Part shown: positions 12,546 through 25,300 of the stretch, piece after piece
How positions within the stretch are numbered: position 1 is the first letter of the stretch
How the letters are laid out: each line of letters opens with the position of its first letter
Assembly: GCA_035610835.1 (NCBI GenBank)
Contig: CM069442.1
Coordinates: 63,713,431 to 63,777,430, forward strand
Length of the DNA stretch: 64,000 nt
DNA from: Ophiura sarsii
Taxonomy: Eukaryota > Echinodermata > Ophiuroidea > Amphilepidida > Ophiuridae
Direction of reading: 5' to 3'
The notes under the pieces: generated by a model
Databases searched by the model: none
What the model was told of the DNA's origin: nothing
Seen by the model: only the letters and a program-made list of their open reading frames with translations
Made by a program: the position numbers and the translations under genes

Positions 12546-13589
12546 ATTTCTTAGCACACGGCGGACGGCGGACGCCGGACAGAAATAGTGATAACATAGT
12601 CTCTTTCTGATTACATCAGGCGAGACAAAAATGATGTGTTTTTCTGTAAAGTGTGTTTACTTTGGTTTTATAGATTGTAAATTTTAAGCTTTCTTGGGGA
12701 AAATTACATCACAGAAAAATGCAAAATTTACAAAGCGGAAAAACGCGGAATTAGACAATTACAAAGCGGTAAACTTTGGCCCTTAAGGTAGCTAACTCGG
12801 CTCCTACACCACTACAGACAAAATGCTGTAATACCAAATCAATTATATCTATACTCTTTATACTAAGACCACAGTAGAGATAAGTCTTTCGTCTACCTAT
12901 TTCAGGACTTGAAAATTGAACATTTTTGAAATTTCTTATGTTTTTCTTTATTTTTTGAAAATTCCCTAAATTTTCACCTTCTGACATTTCTGTAGACTTA
13001 ACAGAAAGTGCTATGGCCAGGAAACTTTTGGAATAAATTTATAAGCACATTACCGAAATTCTCTCGTGAGTTTTTGCAAATACAGTGTTTACTTTTTGAT
13101 TTTGATTTTTTTTTCAATTTTTATTTTAGGGAAATTTTCAATAGGCTGTAAAAAGATCTAGAAACACTTAATTAGTAAAAACTCACGAGATAACCTTCTA
13201 AACTTAATTACCTTTAATATGACACTTTGTTTGTGCAAATTGAACATGTACAGTTAAGCCCACAATTATTCATACCCTTGAAAAATATGTGTTTTTTGCG
13301 TTTTTCTCATATCTATACCAGCTGGAGTGGTGGAACTTTTGGCTTTACACTAAAGACAATTAGTTTGCAAGTACAAATCAATATATTTGGGGTCAACATT
13401 TTTTGCATAACAATAGAATTGAACATCAAGAATTGTGTTTTTATGCCTGTCCAAAATTATTCATACCCCATACCAAGTCTCAGTATTGAGGCCACATTTT
13501 GTGATAATACACATGTTTTTGACATTCCAAACATTCTTTACATTGTGTGATAGGCTTTTATATTGTTATGCAATTATTCCATACAATGT

Positions 13590-14150
13590 GGATGCATTAC
13601 AAATGTGTCCTATTGAATGTACAGTGAGGGATATTATAGGACAACACTCTAGCTCTTTGACAGCATGGCGAAGGGGATCAAATAACTCAGTGAGGACCTT
13701 TTTTGTGCATTGTGAATGCTCACAAAGAGGGGAAAGGCTACAAAGCTATTTCGAAGCAATTTAAATTGCCAAATTCCACAATAAAAAGCATAATTAGGAA
13801 GAACAAGACAGTTCAAATCAGTTCAAATCAGTTCAAATCAGTTCAAACCCTGAAGAACACGGTCGGAAGCCAACAGTGTCCCCTTGTTTGACAAGAAAAG
13901 TATGGTGAAAGGCCAACAACAATCCACATATCACCGTCAATGCTCTCCTGATCAACCTTGGTAAGTATTGAACCAAGATATTAAGGCAGACACTCCAGCA
14001 GACATAGTACACAAGAGTTCTCCACGGACTCCGACCAAGAAAGACTCTACTCCTGAAAAGAGACAATGCGAAACTCATCTAGCATTTGCAAGAGCACTTC
14101 TGGACAAAGATCCAAGTTTTTGGTCTTCAGTGTTGGGGTTGCTTAAGATG
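13590..14150 (+). pseudogene. Tc1 transposase fragment, left arm
   Basis: Frames at 13590-13890 and 13968-14150 show the helix-turn-helix start (GKGYKAISKQFKLPNSTIKS, then IIRKNKT) and later HLAFARALLDKDPSFWSSVL, matching the Tc1 segment before the first catalytic Asp. There are frameshifts at about 13700 and 13860, and a short aatcagttca triplication at 13815-13845. The DDE catalytic core is absent. Confidence 0.8.
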
Positions 14151-14189
14151 CAAGACAAGTTTCTCTGTGTCTCTTTTAAGGAGTATAGT

Positions 14190-14651
14190 CTTTCTTGGTC
14201 GGCCTCCATGGAGACCTCTCATGTGCCATATATGCTGGAGTGTCTGCCATGATATCTTGGTCCAATAATTGCCAGGGTTGTTCAGGAGAGCATTGATGGT
14301 GATCTGTGGATTGTTGTTGGCCTTTCACAATACTTTTCTTGCCAAACAAGGGGACACCGCTGGCTTCCGACTGCATCCTTCAATCTTTTTTAGTGAGTTG
14401 AACGTCTTGTTCTTCCTAATTATGCTTTGTGTGGTGGATTCTTGCACTTGGAATTGTTTCAAAATAGCTCTGTAGCCTTTCCCCTCTTTGTGAGCATTCA
14501 CAATATGCACAAAAAAGTTATTTGATCTTCTTCGCCATGCTGTCAAAGAGCTAGAGTGTTGTTCTATAATATCCCTCACTGTACATTCAATAGGACACAT
14601 TTGTAATGCATCCACATTGTATGCACACATCATGGGATAATTACATAACAA
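14190..14651 (-). pseudogene. Tc1 transposase fragment, right arm
   Basis: Inverted copy of the left-arm fragment: EGKGYRAILKQFQVQESTTQ, then SIIRKNKT, and further DQDIMADTPAYMAHERSPWR. Stops and a frameshift separate the two blocks. It stops before the catalytic region. Confidence 0.8.
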
Positions 14652-15448
14652 TATAAAAGCCTATCACACAATATAAAGAATGTTTGGAATGTCAAAAACA
14701 TGTGTATTATCACAAAAAGTGGCCTCAATCCTTAGACTTGGTATGGGGTATGAATAATTTTGGACATTTTGGCATAAAAACATAATTCTTGTTCAATTCT
14801 ATTGTTATGCAAAAAATGTTGAGCCCAAAGATATTGATTTGTACTTGCAAACTAATTGTCTTTAGTGTAAAGCGAAAGTTCCACCACTCCAGCTGGTATA
14901 GATATGAGAAAAACGCAAAAAACTCATGTTTTTTCTGTAGAAATTCACAAAATTTGGCAATATAGTGTTTCTAGAAAATAGTGAAAAGGTACTAACATTC
15001 CCAGTGAATAAACCATCCATCACCACTCAGTTATGGAGGGGGGAAATGGTGTTATTCCTTTATGTTTTGGCATAAAAATAAAATAAATGTCTTTAGCATA
15101 AATTGATTTTAAAGAAGAGAAAAAAATATTTACAAAACTATGTGTTTTCTGAAATTTGGCAGTAGGGCCTATTTGGGAATTCGGCTATGCCTCCTGTGTT
15201 AAGTCAATGGGTTTTCAAATAATGAAAAATTCTGTAAATCAAAAACGGCTTTTTGGAAAAAAATTCAAACTTGGCATATCATCTTTTCTTAACAATATAC
15301 ACATCCTCTGATATTTTGAAGCAAATCATTGCCGGTCACCATAGCCGAGTTAGCCACCTTAATCTATATAAAAGTTACAAGAAAAATACAAGCTTTCATT
15401 TTGACCATTTTGCAGAAGCAAAATTGATCGTACAAAATAAAATACATT

Positions 15449-15625
15449 TTACATACAATTGAGGTACGTCACTTTCAGCTCATCAATTTTGTTTCTGCAA
15501 AATGGACAATATCCTTCATCAGTTGCAGAAAAATAAAAGAGCTTTTGCAAGCATGTGGCACAAAGCTGATGGCTGCATGGCAGGAGCACTTCGTTGGGGA
15601 AGTCGTCGCACACCGTGCATTTCTC
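15449..15625 (-). CDS. C3HC4 RING-finger exon (probable last exon of the alpha-kinase gene)
   Basis: 58 codons and a TAA stop. A strong acceptor (gttttcctattgcag) precedes GAGAAATGC, in phase 0. Zinc ligands follow the RING consensus: C-x2-C, x10, C-x-H, x2-C, x2-C, x14, C-x2-C, with the hydrophobic VLLPCSH core and PFC at the end. RING fingers bind E2 enzymes in ubiquitin ligases. The preceding phase-compatible donor on this strand is at 31391, giving the alpha-kinase join. Alternatives: the exon belongs to a separate gene whose other exons I cannot see, or it splices onward (weak donors AAA/GTGACG and TAT/GTAAAA occur before and at the stop). No AATAAA follows on this strand before the TTAA element that starts 87 bases away. 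Confidence 0.8.
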   Translation of the reverse strand, partial: EKCTVCDDFPNEVLLPCSHQLCATCLQKLFYFSATDEGYCPFCRNKIDELKVTYLNCM

Positions 15626-18600
15626 CTGCAATAGGAAAACAAAATATGAAAGTACATTTGAAGAAATATCCATTAACTACATAGTAATGTATCTACAATC
15701 ATAGAAAATATGTGTTCGAACACTGACCCTTGCCACGGTGTTTGTACCAAAACATGCACACTATTTAAATCACATGAAAATAAAAACTTGTTAACGGTAG
15801 TCTGGAGACTGCCCTTCCTCGCAGATCAATGTTGTGAGGCTGTGGGGGGATCACAAATAGTGGCATTCAACATTGGTCAGGGGGAGAAGGGAGGACACTT
15901 GACATTGCACCTACAAAGTGTTCAAACAATATTTTCTAACAATGTAGGTATACGAGAAATAGCTCTTTACATGCATGGTTGAGTAACACCACAATGTCAG
16001 AATAATAACCAGAAGTAATGCCATAAACAATTATATAAACAAAATTCCATAATATATTTTATTTTTTTCCAATATCATTGATATTGTCACTGATAAATAC
16101 TTAATAACATATACAAGCAATATAGCCAAAATGACTCAGTAACTTGATGAAACATACAAGTTCATGTGAAATCACCTTTCGTGCGAAGTCACAAACGTTA
16201 CCACACATGCAGTAACATGACCATTATTTTTAAAGAAAAGAAAAGTAAGATTGTTTGAATGTTGGTGTGAATGGGCACAGAGCATTGCTAAATACATGTT
16301 TCAACAACCATCAAACCCAGCTTTATTCCTTCATTCAAAGAGATATTCTTAAAATAAGTTGACATTTCCCGGGACATTTCCCTGAATTTTTGTCACTAAT
16401 GCATTCTATTCAACAACATGCAACAGACAGCCCGCCAGCAATAAAAAATATGCTCAGAAAAAATCTCAACGGCATTTTTTGTTAGAGCAATTCCAACCGT
16501 GTGGAATCATATGGAATCATAAATATGTTTGACAATGCATAGGATGTGGGGTGTTGGCAAATTCTATATCTTGACTTAGTGTGAAATTTTGCCCAAAAAC
16601 TGACATTTTACTCCGTTTTTCACCACAATATTGTTTTTCAGGATATTTCTATTTTTAAACATGTTATTTCATCATGACTGGTGCCAAATGAAAGATGAGA
16701 ATGTAAGCTTTAATATGATACAAATATATGCGAGTATAAATCACAAATATCAGAATTGTGATTGAAAATACATCAATTGTTAGCAATTTTTGATCAAATT
16801 TCGAAATAGTTATTTAATTAGGTATTAATTTAAGATTCCAAATAAAACAGAATCTGTCCCATGTGTTCCGAAAACTGCTCATATAACATTTAAATAATAT
16901 AGAGGAAAAACAAAAAATGCTTTGATATTATCCAAATTGTATTTCATAGCAATTTTATTCTACAAAGCAACAGAGCAAGAATGCCCTTTATTTCAAGGTG
17001 TTATACATACCTATATAGGATATAAACAAGCACCCCCCCCCCCCCCCTGAAAAGGGGGTTGATCAGGAAAATTTGGGAGGCAAAGGAAAATCGGGAAGGC
17101 AAAGGAAGGGAATGAAAGGGAGAAGAGGAGATAAAAAGGGAAGGAAAGGGAAAAGGGAAAGAAAACGGACAGAAAGGAGAAAGAAAGACAGGCAAACTTT
17201 GGCCCATATGTGAAAAACTATCAACCCTTCATGGATTGGATGATGAGATATTTATGTACGGTAGGGTCTGGAGAGACGGTATGTTTGTTAGGCCAAATAA
17301 AAAGAGGGGAAGTGGGTATCGATCTGTAACTTAAAAGATCTTTGCAGTTTACGAGTTATGATCAAAAATGAAAATCTGCTTCCAGAGTAAAATGCTAGCG
17401 GGCGTTCACTCGGAAAAGATCGCATAATATGCCTAATATTAACTGCTTCTCCTCACTTTCCCCCTTATACTACATATTTCAATCTACACAGGAATCAAAG
17501 TTATTGTCTTAGGTATCATATTTATGCAATAACAAAATTGTGATTTACCTGTTGTTATGTTATGCAATCCTCTTAGCACGTGTTTCCTGCCAATCACAGA
17601 AAGTATTAACTGAGTCAATTTACTCATTTTGATGAGTCTTATGTTTGTCCGTGTACTGAGACACTTCAACGATTTACTGAGTCAAATGACTCAACACTAA
17701 TGAGTCAATTGACTCAGCACTTATGAGTCAATTGACTCAGTAATGCTTTAAATGAGTCATATGATGCACCAGCAATGAGTCATTAAATGAGTTATATGAT
17801 ACGCTAGTAATGAGTCAAGTGAAACATGCATTGATCACCCGACTCATTTGAATGAGTCAAGTTACTCAGTGGTGGATCAAATTGAGTAATTTGATGCATT
17901 TATTCGAGTCATTTGATGCATTTATTTCAGTCCCTTGACTCACTAGAATGAGTCAGTGGTTTGTTCATGTACTGAAACACTGTGATATTTTATTGAGTCA
18001 GTTGACTCGGTGGATGAGTCACATGACTCGGCTGATTTGGCAGGGTCCAAAGTGTACTGACTCTAATGCGTCATAGTTATAATGTAGAATTCCAAAAGTG
18101 AATTATTTGAAAGGCAAAGGTTCATACTTTATAATAATATAATCACTCATGCGTATCATAATAAGATCATTTTCATTACATATTGACCAACCCTCGTATA
18201 TATATCTACAAGACCAGGAAGCGCTATTTTCTTATAACCAGGCTAGCGAGGGATTGTAACATGTGTTAGGGTATATATACGGTTAGGTTTAGGGTTGGAA
18301 TTAGGGTTATGGTTTGATTAGGCTTTAGGTCAGGGTTCAAATCAGGGGGTGACTTGCTAGGTTACGAACACATTTTCAAACGTGATTTACTCAAAATGCT
18401 ACGAATTATATGATATCTGACATGATTGCCTTTAATTCGGTACCAGTCATGCAGTATGTACGGTGATCGCATTTACGTCGTATAATATAGAGATAGGGTC
18501 TATCCTTCACTCAATATTTCGACACAAATTAAGAAGAATTGAAATATGGTTTTGGAACAAATTGACCATTACAAGAAATTCTAGCAATTAGAAATAAGCT

Positions 18601-21600
18601 CACTTCAGTTTTCTCAGACGTACATGTCTCAGATTGATCTACACCGAAGCAAATACAATATTTTTGGTATAAATTTAATTGATATTGTCCAAACTGTTTT
18701 CATATATATCTTGCTCTGACTTTTTGGTAACGATAATAGATTTCAAGTTTTTGTTGAAATGATCCAATTATTGCACCCTGCTCTTCTTATTTGAATTAGC
18801 TTTTTGATAAGTGCATAGAAACAAAGCTTTGATTGAATAGGGCAGGATTTGTTAAGCTTGAGTGGTTTTAACCTTCCTTTCCAATGAGGTGTGGGTTCAT
18901 TGTTTGAAATGCTGGTAGTGCTAGGGAGAATAGCTGTAAAGCTGAATTATGTGAGCCAAAATATTAAAATATATGTTTTTCTTTAATTTTCGATTATGTA
19001 TTGCCACAGCGGAACAAAAAGAGATATCTCAATGAAATTAACAGAATAAGTAGGAAACATTTCCACCATTATATCGCAAGTGTTTAAATTTGAAACACTA
19101 TTTGTTTTATTTCTGAATAAATTCAAATGAAAATCTCAATTAACTATTTGTTTTATATTTATATATATTTTTGAAACTCGGTATGGATCATTCTGAATTA
19201 TTCACATTGGCTAAATGTTATACTAGCAATTTAAGATTTAGGTAAAATTGTAAAACACTTGTTATCTATATTCGGTCATTAATAGTGTCATTCATATAAA
19301 AGCTGACATCGTCACTTTTAGTTGATGTAAAACTTAAATGAAATTAGCTTTTTGAATTTGAGTCCAAAAATGCTAAATATTGATGTTTTCACCATTGTGT
19401 TATTATTGATTTATATTCGCTTATACTGGTATCATATATAAGCTGATACCATCACCTTTCATTTGACACCAGTTATGACGTAATCGCATCATTAATGATG
19501 GATATATCCGTAAAACAGTATTTTGATGAAAACGTGTAAACATAACTGTTTAGGGGGAAAATTGCCATAGCGATTGTTTCTTCTATAAATTATTTATGTA
19601 TTCTAGGAGCAGTTTTGTAATAAATATGGGAAACTTGTGGTTTTATTTTTAATCTCAAAATAACATTTAACTAATTATATTTTTTGAATTTTAGTGGTCT
19701 AATTTAAAAATGCTAATTTTTTTCTTCTTTTTCACTCATTGTTTTATTATTCTTGATTTATATTCGCTTATACTGATATCATATTTATTTATTTTTAGGC
19801 CAAATCGTGCCATATGGCATGATGCTTGTGGATGCAAGTCAAAGCATGCCATGCACCTCTTAGTCAACACAAGCTTAGCAATAACTTCATTCAATACCCA
19901 CGATATGGCTGCAGTGACGTCACACTTACCGCCTCTATTGCTCATTGGAGAACACCTGTCACCCCGGCACACCAAGACAACGGGCCTGACTATCTCTTAA
20001 AGGCATATTAGGTGATCTTTTCCAGAGAGCGCCCTCTATTCATGATTTTTTTTTAGAAAGTAGATTTTCTTGCAGATTTACATTTCTGATTATAAATCGT
20101 ACTATCCTGTGTTCCCATAGTTAACGGTTGAATTATAATCATCAATGATTAAATGCTGTGTGAACATGACTGCTAGTACTTCAGAATTAGACTGTTACTT
20201 GTAGCTAACTACATTCCTTTTTGAGAATGATAATGGCCTGGGGAGGCACTCAACCTTTTTTTTGGGTAGCGATGTGCCGCACAGGGTCTCAAAAAGGGGG
20301 GTTACAGAACTGAACCGAGTGGATTTTATGATGAAAAATAGTGTCTTAGGAACTGATTTTTTTCCTCAAAAAAGTAGGTCTTGAGAACTGGCCTATAGTT
20401 CAATTTTGATTAGCAAGAACGTACATTTTCAATTTTCTTTGGTTTTAGAACGGAACATTTTCGAACAATTGGGGCTTTGGAACGCAACATTTCGCGATTT
20501 TTGAATTTTCAATAAAATTGGGGTCTTAAGAACTGATGCAGGCTCAAAAGGGGGTCATAAGAGCTAGCAGCAGAGGGTGAAAAAGGGGGTCTTCAGCGCG
20601 GCACATACCTATACCCTTTTCCAATGTCAGTGCCCCCCCCCCCCCTCCAGGAGCCGGAATACGTAATGAACCCGGTGACCAAAAAAATCAATGCGGCCAT
20701 TGACATTTTCTGCTGATTGTTCAACGTGTTGGACTCTGTTGTTTTCCTATAAGACGGTAAGGGGTCCCCCAGCTCACACTGATACATGTGAATTATGGGC
20801 CCATTAACTAAAAGCACTTAGGAACATAGAGTAACATGACTAGAACCACTCTGTTCACTTATAAATTTAGGTGGGACACTTACCTATTTATTACAAACGT
20901 GCCATCGGATTGATAAAAACCTGTGGTCATAGAAGGGAAATATTTTCAGTTAATGATTATTTTTAAAAGAAGAATCACTAACTTTTGTTACAAAAGTGGA
21001 AGACTAATTCATCAGAACTGCAGCAAGACATTCCCTATGTTGTTGTAAAAATGTTGATACTTCACTTTAAGAAAGTTCTGATATTTTGCTTGAAAAGTTT
21101 GGTGTGGGTATGGATTTTTTTGTGGTTTGTTTCTGTATGATATATTATATGGCAAGCTTTACAATATATGTTAGTGTACAAAGTGAAAAGGTGACAAACC
21201 CCACATGCGAGTGGGGCTGCTTAGACCACTTTTGGATTTTTTTATAACACACAGAGATTGCCCGCAGATAGAGTAATCAAAGAGAGGGTAGCATCTGATA
21301 ACATGCTGTTTTTATAGTTCTATTGATAAGGTTATGAGAAGTCAATACCCAAGAAAGACGGAGATAATGTTGTTTTTATTATAGACCTTTTATTTATTAT
21401 GTCTACTCGTGTACGTCGCGATGTTGTCGTCCCAGCATGCAAGGCGGACGATAGGTATTTCTATTCTTATTCTAAGCACATCATCAACATCTTTCCTTTT
21501 TCAAAGAAACAAGATTAGAATACAATACAAAGCTATGGCATGTTACAACATACAAAAGACACAAGTCCAGACACCCAATCGGTGGGTTGTGTTACTCTCT

Positions 21601-22292
21601 CAAGTACACCTTCAGTCTCCAAGCGCTCCAATTCAGCTTTCAATTTTGGTTGGACTGATAATGCAATCCCGCCGAGGGGGTTGAATAACAGGAAGAACTT
21701 CCGAGTCTACTTGTAGGCTAACCAATCCGGGCATGCATCTCCGACCGGTGAATACATCCTTAAATTCGCGAATAACATCAGTAGCTTCTATGCTAGCGGT
21801 CGCGACGGTCTCATCAACATCTGTGATGTTGTCATAATTAACTGTGATGAGTTTCATTTGTTGACCAGTTCGCGAGCCAATAAGTGGAAGTTGCGAGCCC
21901 ATAGCCTTAACGACATAGAATGGTACAAGATACTTTTTACCATTTTTAGGATTTCTTACATGTAGTTTGCATGTTCCAAGTACAGGTACAACATCTTTGC
22001 TATACATTTTGAGCTTTTTACATGACTTCACAAGTATGGTGCATGCCGGAAGATATTTATCTGGCAGGACGTTACATGAAGCACCGCAATCTACTTGTGT
22101 AGCGATATGTTGTTCCTGAACTTGCAGCATGGCCAGAATCTTGGTCTGGTAGTTCTGATGTTTATTATCAGTACTTATATTGTTGACTTGAACATGACTG
22201 TCAACCAGGCGCGGATACAGGGGGGGGGGGGGGGGGGGCCCGACGGGCCCGGGCCCCCCCCCCCCCCTACCAAAAAAAAAAAAAAAAGGAAA

Positions 22293-22324
<32 letters not shown>

Positions 22325-25300
22325 GGGGGGAGGAGGGCACATCACCCCTTAGACTCCCCCTGTTCGAGCTTTTAAACAATCTATACTTAAATTCAGAAAA
22401 AATCAGTATATACGTCGTATGCTCTACTTCTTTCTTGCATTGATAACAAATATATATTGATTGGAAATGAAGAGGTGGCTTTTTGATAAAATGTTGGTCA
22501 AAAGTATACACCAGATCGCACCAAATGAGTTCGAAAATTGAAAAAATTTCTACTTCTGAGGGGGGCACTTCCCCCCTCAGACTCCCCCCTGTTCGACCTT
22601 TCAAATCATCTATACTTAAATCAAAAATATATCAGTATAATATGCTCAACTTCTTTCGTGCATTTATAAAAAAAAACAAATATTTATTGGGAATGAAGAG
22701 GTGGCTTTTTGATAAAATGTTGGTCAAAAGTATACACCAGATCGCACCAAATGAGTTCGAAAATTGAAAAATATTCTACTTCTGAGGGGGGCACTTCCCC
22801 CCTCAGACTCCCCCCTGTTCGACCTTTCAAATCATCTATACTTAAATCAAAAATATATCAGTATATTATGCTCAACTTCTTTCGTGCATTGATAAAAAAA
22901 CAAAATATTTATTGGAAATTAAGAGGTGGCTTTTTGATAAAATGTTGGTCAAAAGTATACACCAGATCGCACCAAATGAGTTCGGAAATTGAAAATTTTC
23001 TACTTCGGAGGGGGGCACATCCCCCCTCAGACACCCCCCTGTCCGAGCATAGCTCGGAGGGCGGTGCTGCGCACCGCTTGGATGGTACCGGCAACAATTT
23101 ATTTTTTTGGGCCCCCCCCCTAAAATTTTCCTGGATCCGCCACTGCTGTCAACTTCATCATAGAGGTCAACAACAGAACATTCTTCTTCATCAGTAGAAC
23201 TGTACTCTGATGAGTCTGTATCTACATTTTTGACATGTTTGTGACGTGCACCTGATGGTCATGACCTTTGGCTTTGTCTAGATTTAGAGCTAGTACTAGT
23301 AGTCTGATGTGCACTAGCAGGGCATTTACGTGAGAAGTGGTTTTCTTCACCACATGCATTGCATGTTTGTCCATAGGCAGGACATTGAGATTTGACAAAC
23401 CTATGACATGTACCACAAAATTTGCACTCATTATATTTACTTAGGGCTTTTGTTTTGTAACTTTTGTCATACTTTTGTTTGACATTGGACCTGTTGTTAT
23501 GTCTTCTGACAAAGTTGACGTCATTGTTTGTGGCTGATGACGAATGAGCCATCTTTTGGGCATGTGCGGCTGTAGTTTCGGCACTTTGTACTATAGTGAT
23601 AGCCGATGCAAGGATTTGCTTCTTGCAGCGACGCCTTTCTAATATGGTTATCATGAATACCACAAACAATACGGTCTCTAGTGAGCTCATCAGACATAGC
23701 ACCAAATGCACAGGTAGATGCCAATTTCCTTATAGTCTTACAATAAAAATATCAAAAGATTCATGAGACCCCTGTGTACCTTGATTGAACTGATAACGTT
23801 CAAAGATTACATTGGTTCTACCAACACAGTAATCTTCCCAGAGTTCAAGGATCTTATCAATGCTCTTTTGTTCCTCTTCATTGGCAAAGGGTAGGCCATT
23901 ATGGACCTCCAGTGCTTCTACACCAATGCAGGTTATGAACGTAGCAACTCGAAAACTGTCATCCTCGGCCTTAAAGGAGGTGTCCCGCAAGCATAAAAGT
24001 GTGCATTATATGTTAGAAATATAACTATCGAGCCCAACTTTTGTAATGATATAGAAGAAAACACCACACTTATGACAAAAACAAATAAAAACCGCAATCT
24101 CTCGACAACATGCCCTTTTTAAAATTCGCGGCGATCAAAAGTCCCAGTATCAATGATGTCATAGTTGTACAATACAAATGCGCAAATTTGAGCACCGATA
24201 CCCATGACGTCATCGACACCGGGACTTTCAATCGCCGCGAATTTTAAAAAGTGCATGTTGAGTGATGGCAGTTTTTATTCATTTTTGTGACTAGTACGGT
24301 GTTTTGTTCTATATAATTACGTAACGTCGGCTCGATAATTATGTTTCTAACAAATAATGCTCAATGTTGTGCTTGCGGGACCATTCCTTTAAGACCTGTT
24401 AGTGTCTCGTAAGATGTCCATAATTGTTTGAAGATCATCCAATTGGACTTGAGGTTGCCTTTAAGCTTTATTTTAGATGGAAGAGGAACATTACGAACAG
24501 ATTTGGATCCTTCATTTCCAGCATGATGTGTACAAATTAAATCAGAGTTATTTTACATCCAATATATAATATGGCATATAAAAATAATAGATATGTAGCT
24601 ACTTAGGTAAGCAGTAGTGCTAGTAAGCTTAAAAGCTTATTATAAAATGGTATACACAGGTACAAGAAGAGCTTACAATTGTACCGGGTCGTGCAACAAG
24701 TTTCTGAGAAATTTCACTTTACTCTACACATTATTTATGACATTACAATATAACAGAGTATGTGCACTTATGATTAAGGTTTCCAGAAATGAAAGTGTCA
24801 GACTCATAAACTAGTATCACTCAGCCTCAGGACTGAAAAATAGTGAGAAGTATCGTGTTTGTTTACACTACAACAATTTTACAAACTCACAAAGTCATCT
24901 AATATTATTAATACCGTAGAAACTCAATATGCATGTGAAATTTTCTTAATACTACAAGGCTTTGGGATCACAACTTAACCCAAAAATACCGCGATTACAG
25001 CAACGAGTTTATTTATCGTTGACTGTTTGTTTTGTTAACATCGCGGGGACGACGACACAGGTTAGGTTTTACCGAGCGTATAAATGGTGGCGATCGCGTG
25101 TGTCCGAGTGTTGTTGAAACAGTTCGTTTTTTGTATTACTCACACGGCGTGAAGATTCTATATAATCCCACTATTATGACATCATGTTTTTATAGTTCTA
25201 TTGATAAGGTTATGAGAAGTCAATACCCAAGAAAGACGGAGATAATGTTGTTTTTATCATAGACCTTTTATTTATTATGTCTACTCGTGAACGTCGCCAT

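Larger units (their letters stand above)
10764..12782 (+). mobile_element. Degenerate hAT-like element filled with a minisatellite
   Basis: Ends GAGCCAAAGTTTTCCGC and, inverted, GGGCCAAAGTTTACCGC; further gcggaa repeats line both ends. A hAT dimerisation-domain remnant is present at 10922-10990. The interior 11120-12545 is a tandem array. Target duplication not clear. Confidence 0.65.
13251..14936. mobile_element. Tc1-like element as a head-to-head inverted dimer
   Basis: The left end is TA then CAGTTAAGCCCACAATTATT, a typical Tc1 terminus. The left arm to about 14140 and the right arm (14936 back to about 14190) are inverted copies, each with a broken transposase. The outer tip of the right arm is missing. 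The dimer is about 1.7 kb with a centre near 14165. Confidence 0.85.
12787..15358. mobile_element. TTAA-flanked element (2.57 kb) carrying a Tc1 inverted dimer
   Basis: TTAA at 12783-12786 and 15359-15362. Ends GGTAGCTAACTCGGCT and, inverted, GGTGGCTAACTCGGCT. Apart from the Tc1-like insertion (13251 to about 14936) the interior is non-coding. It abuts the hAT-like element on its left and ends 87 bases from the RING-exon stop. Confidence 0.82.

Noticed and set aside
15710..15982. Plus-strand frame ending NNVGIREIALYMHG, like the alpha-kinase NLGVRGMALF block
   Set aside because: Wrong strand, no other kinase motif nearby, and the true Gly-rich loop is on the minus strand at 34307-34401.
18250..18350. 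Telomere-like ttaggg sequence
   Set aside because: Only a few imperfect ttagggtt words, no array.
22095..22604. Long frames through poly-G/poly-A region
   Set aside because: Produced by homopolymers inside the hAT-like insertion; the run lengths may also be sequencing or assembly noise.
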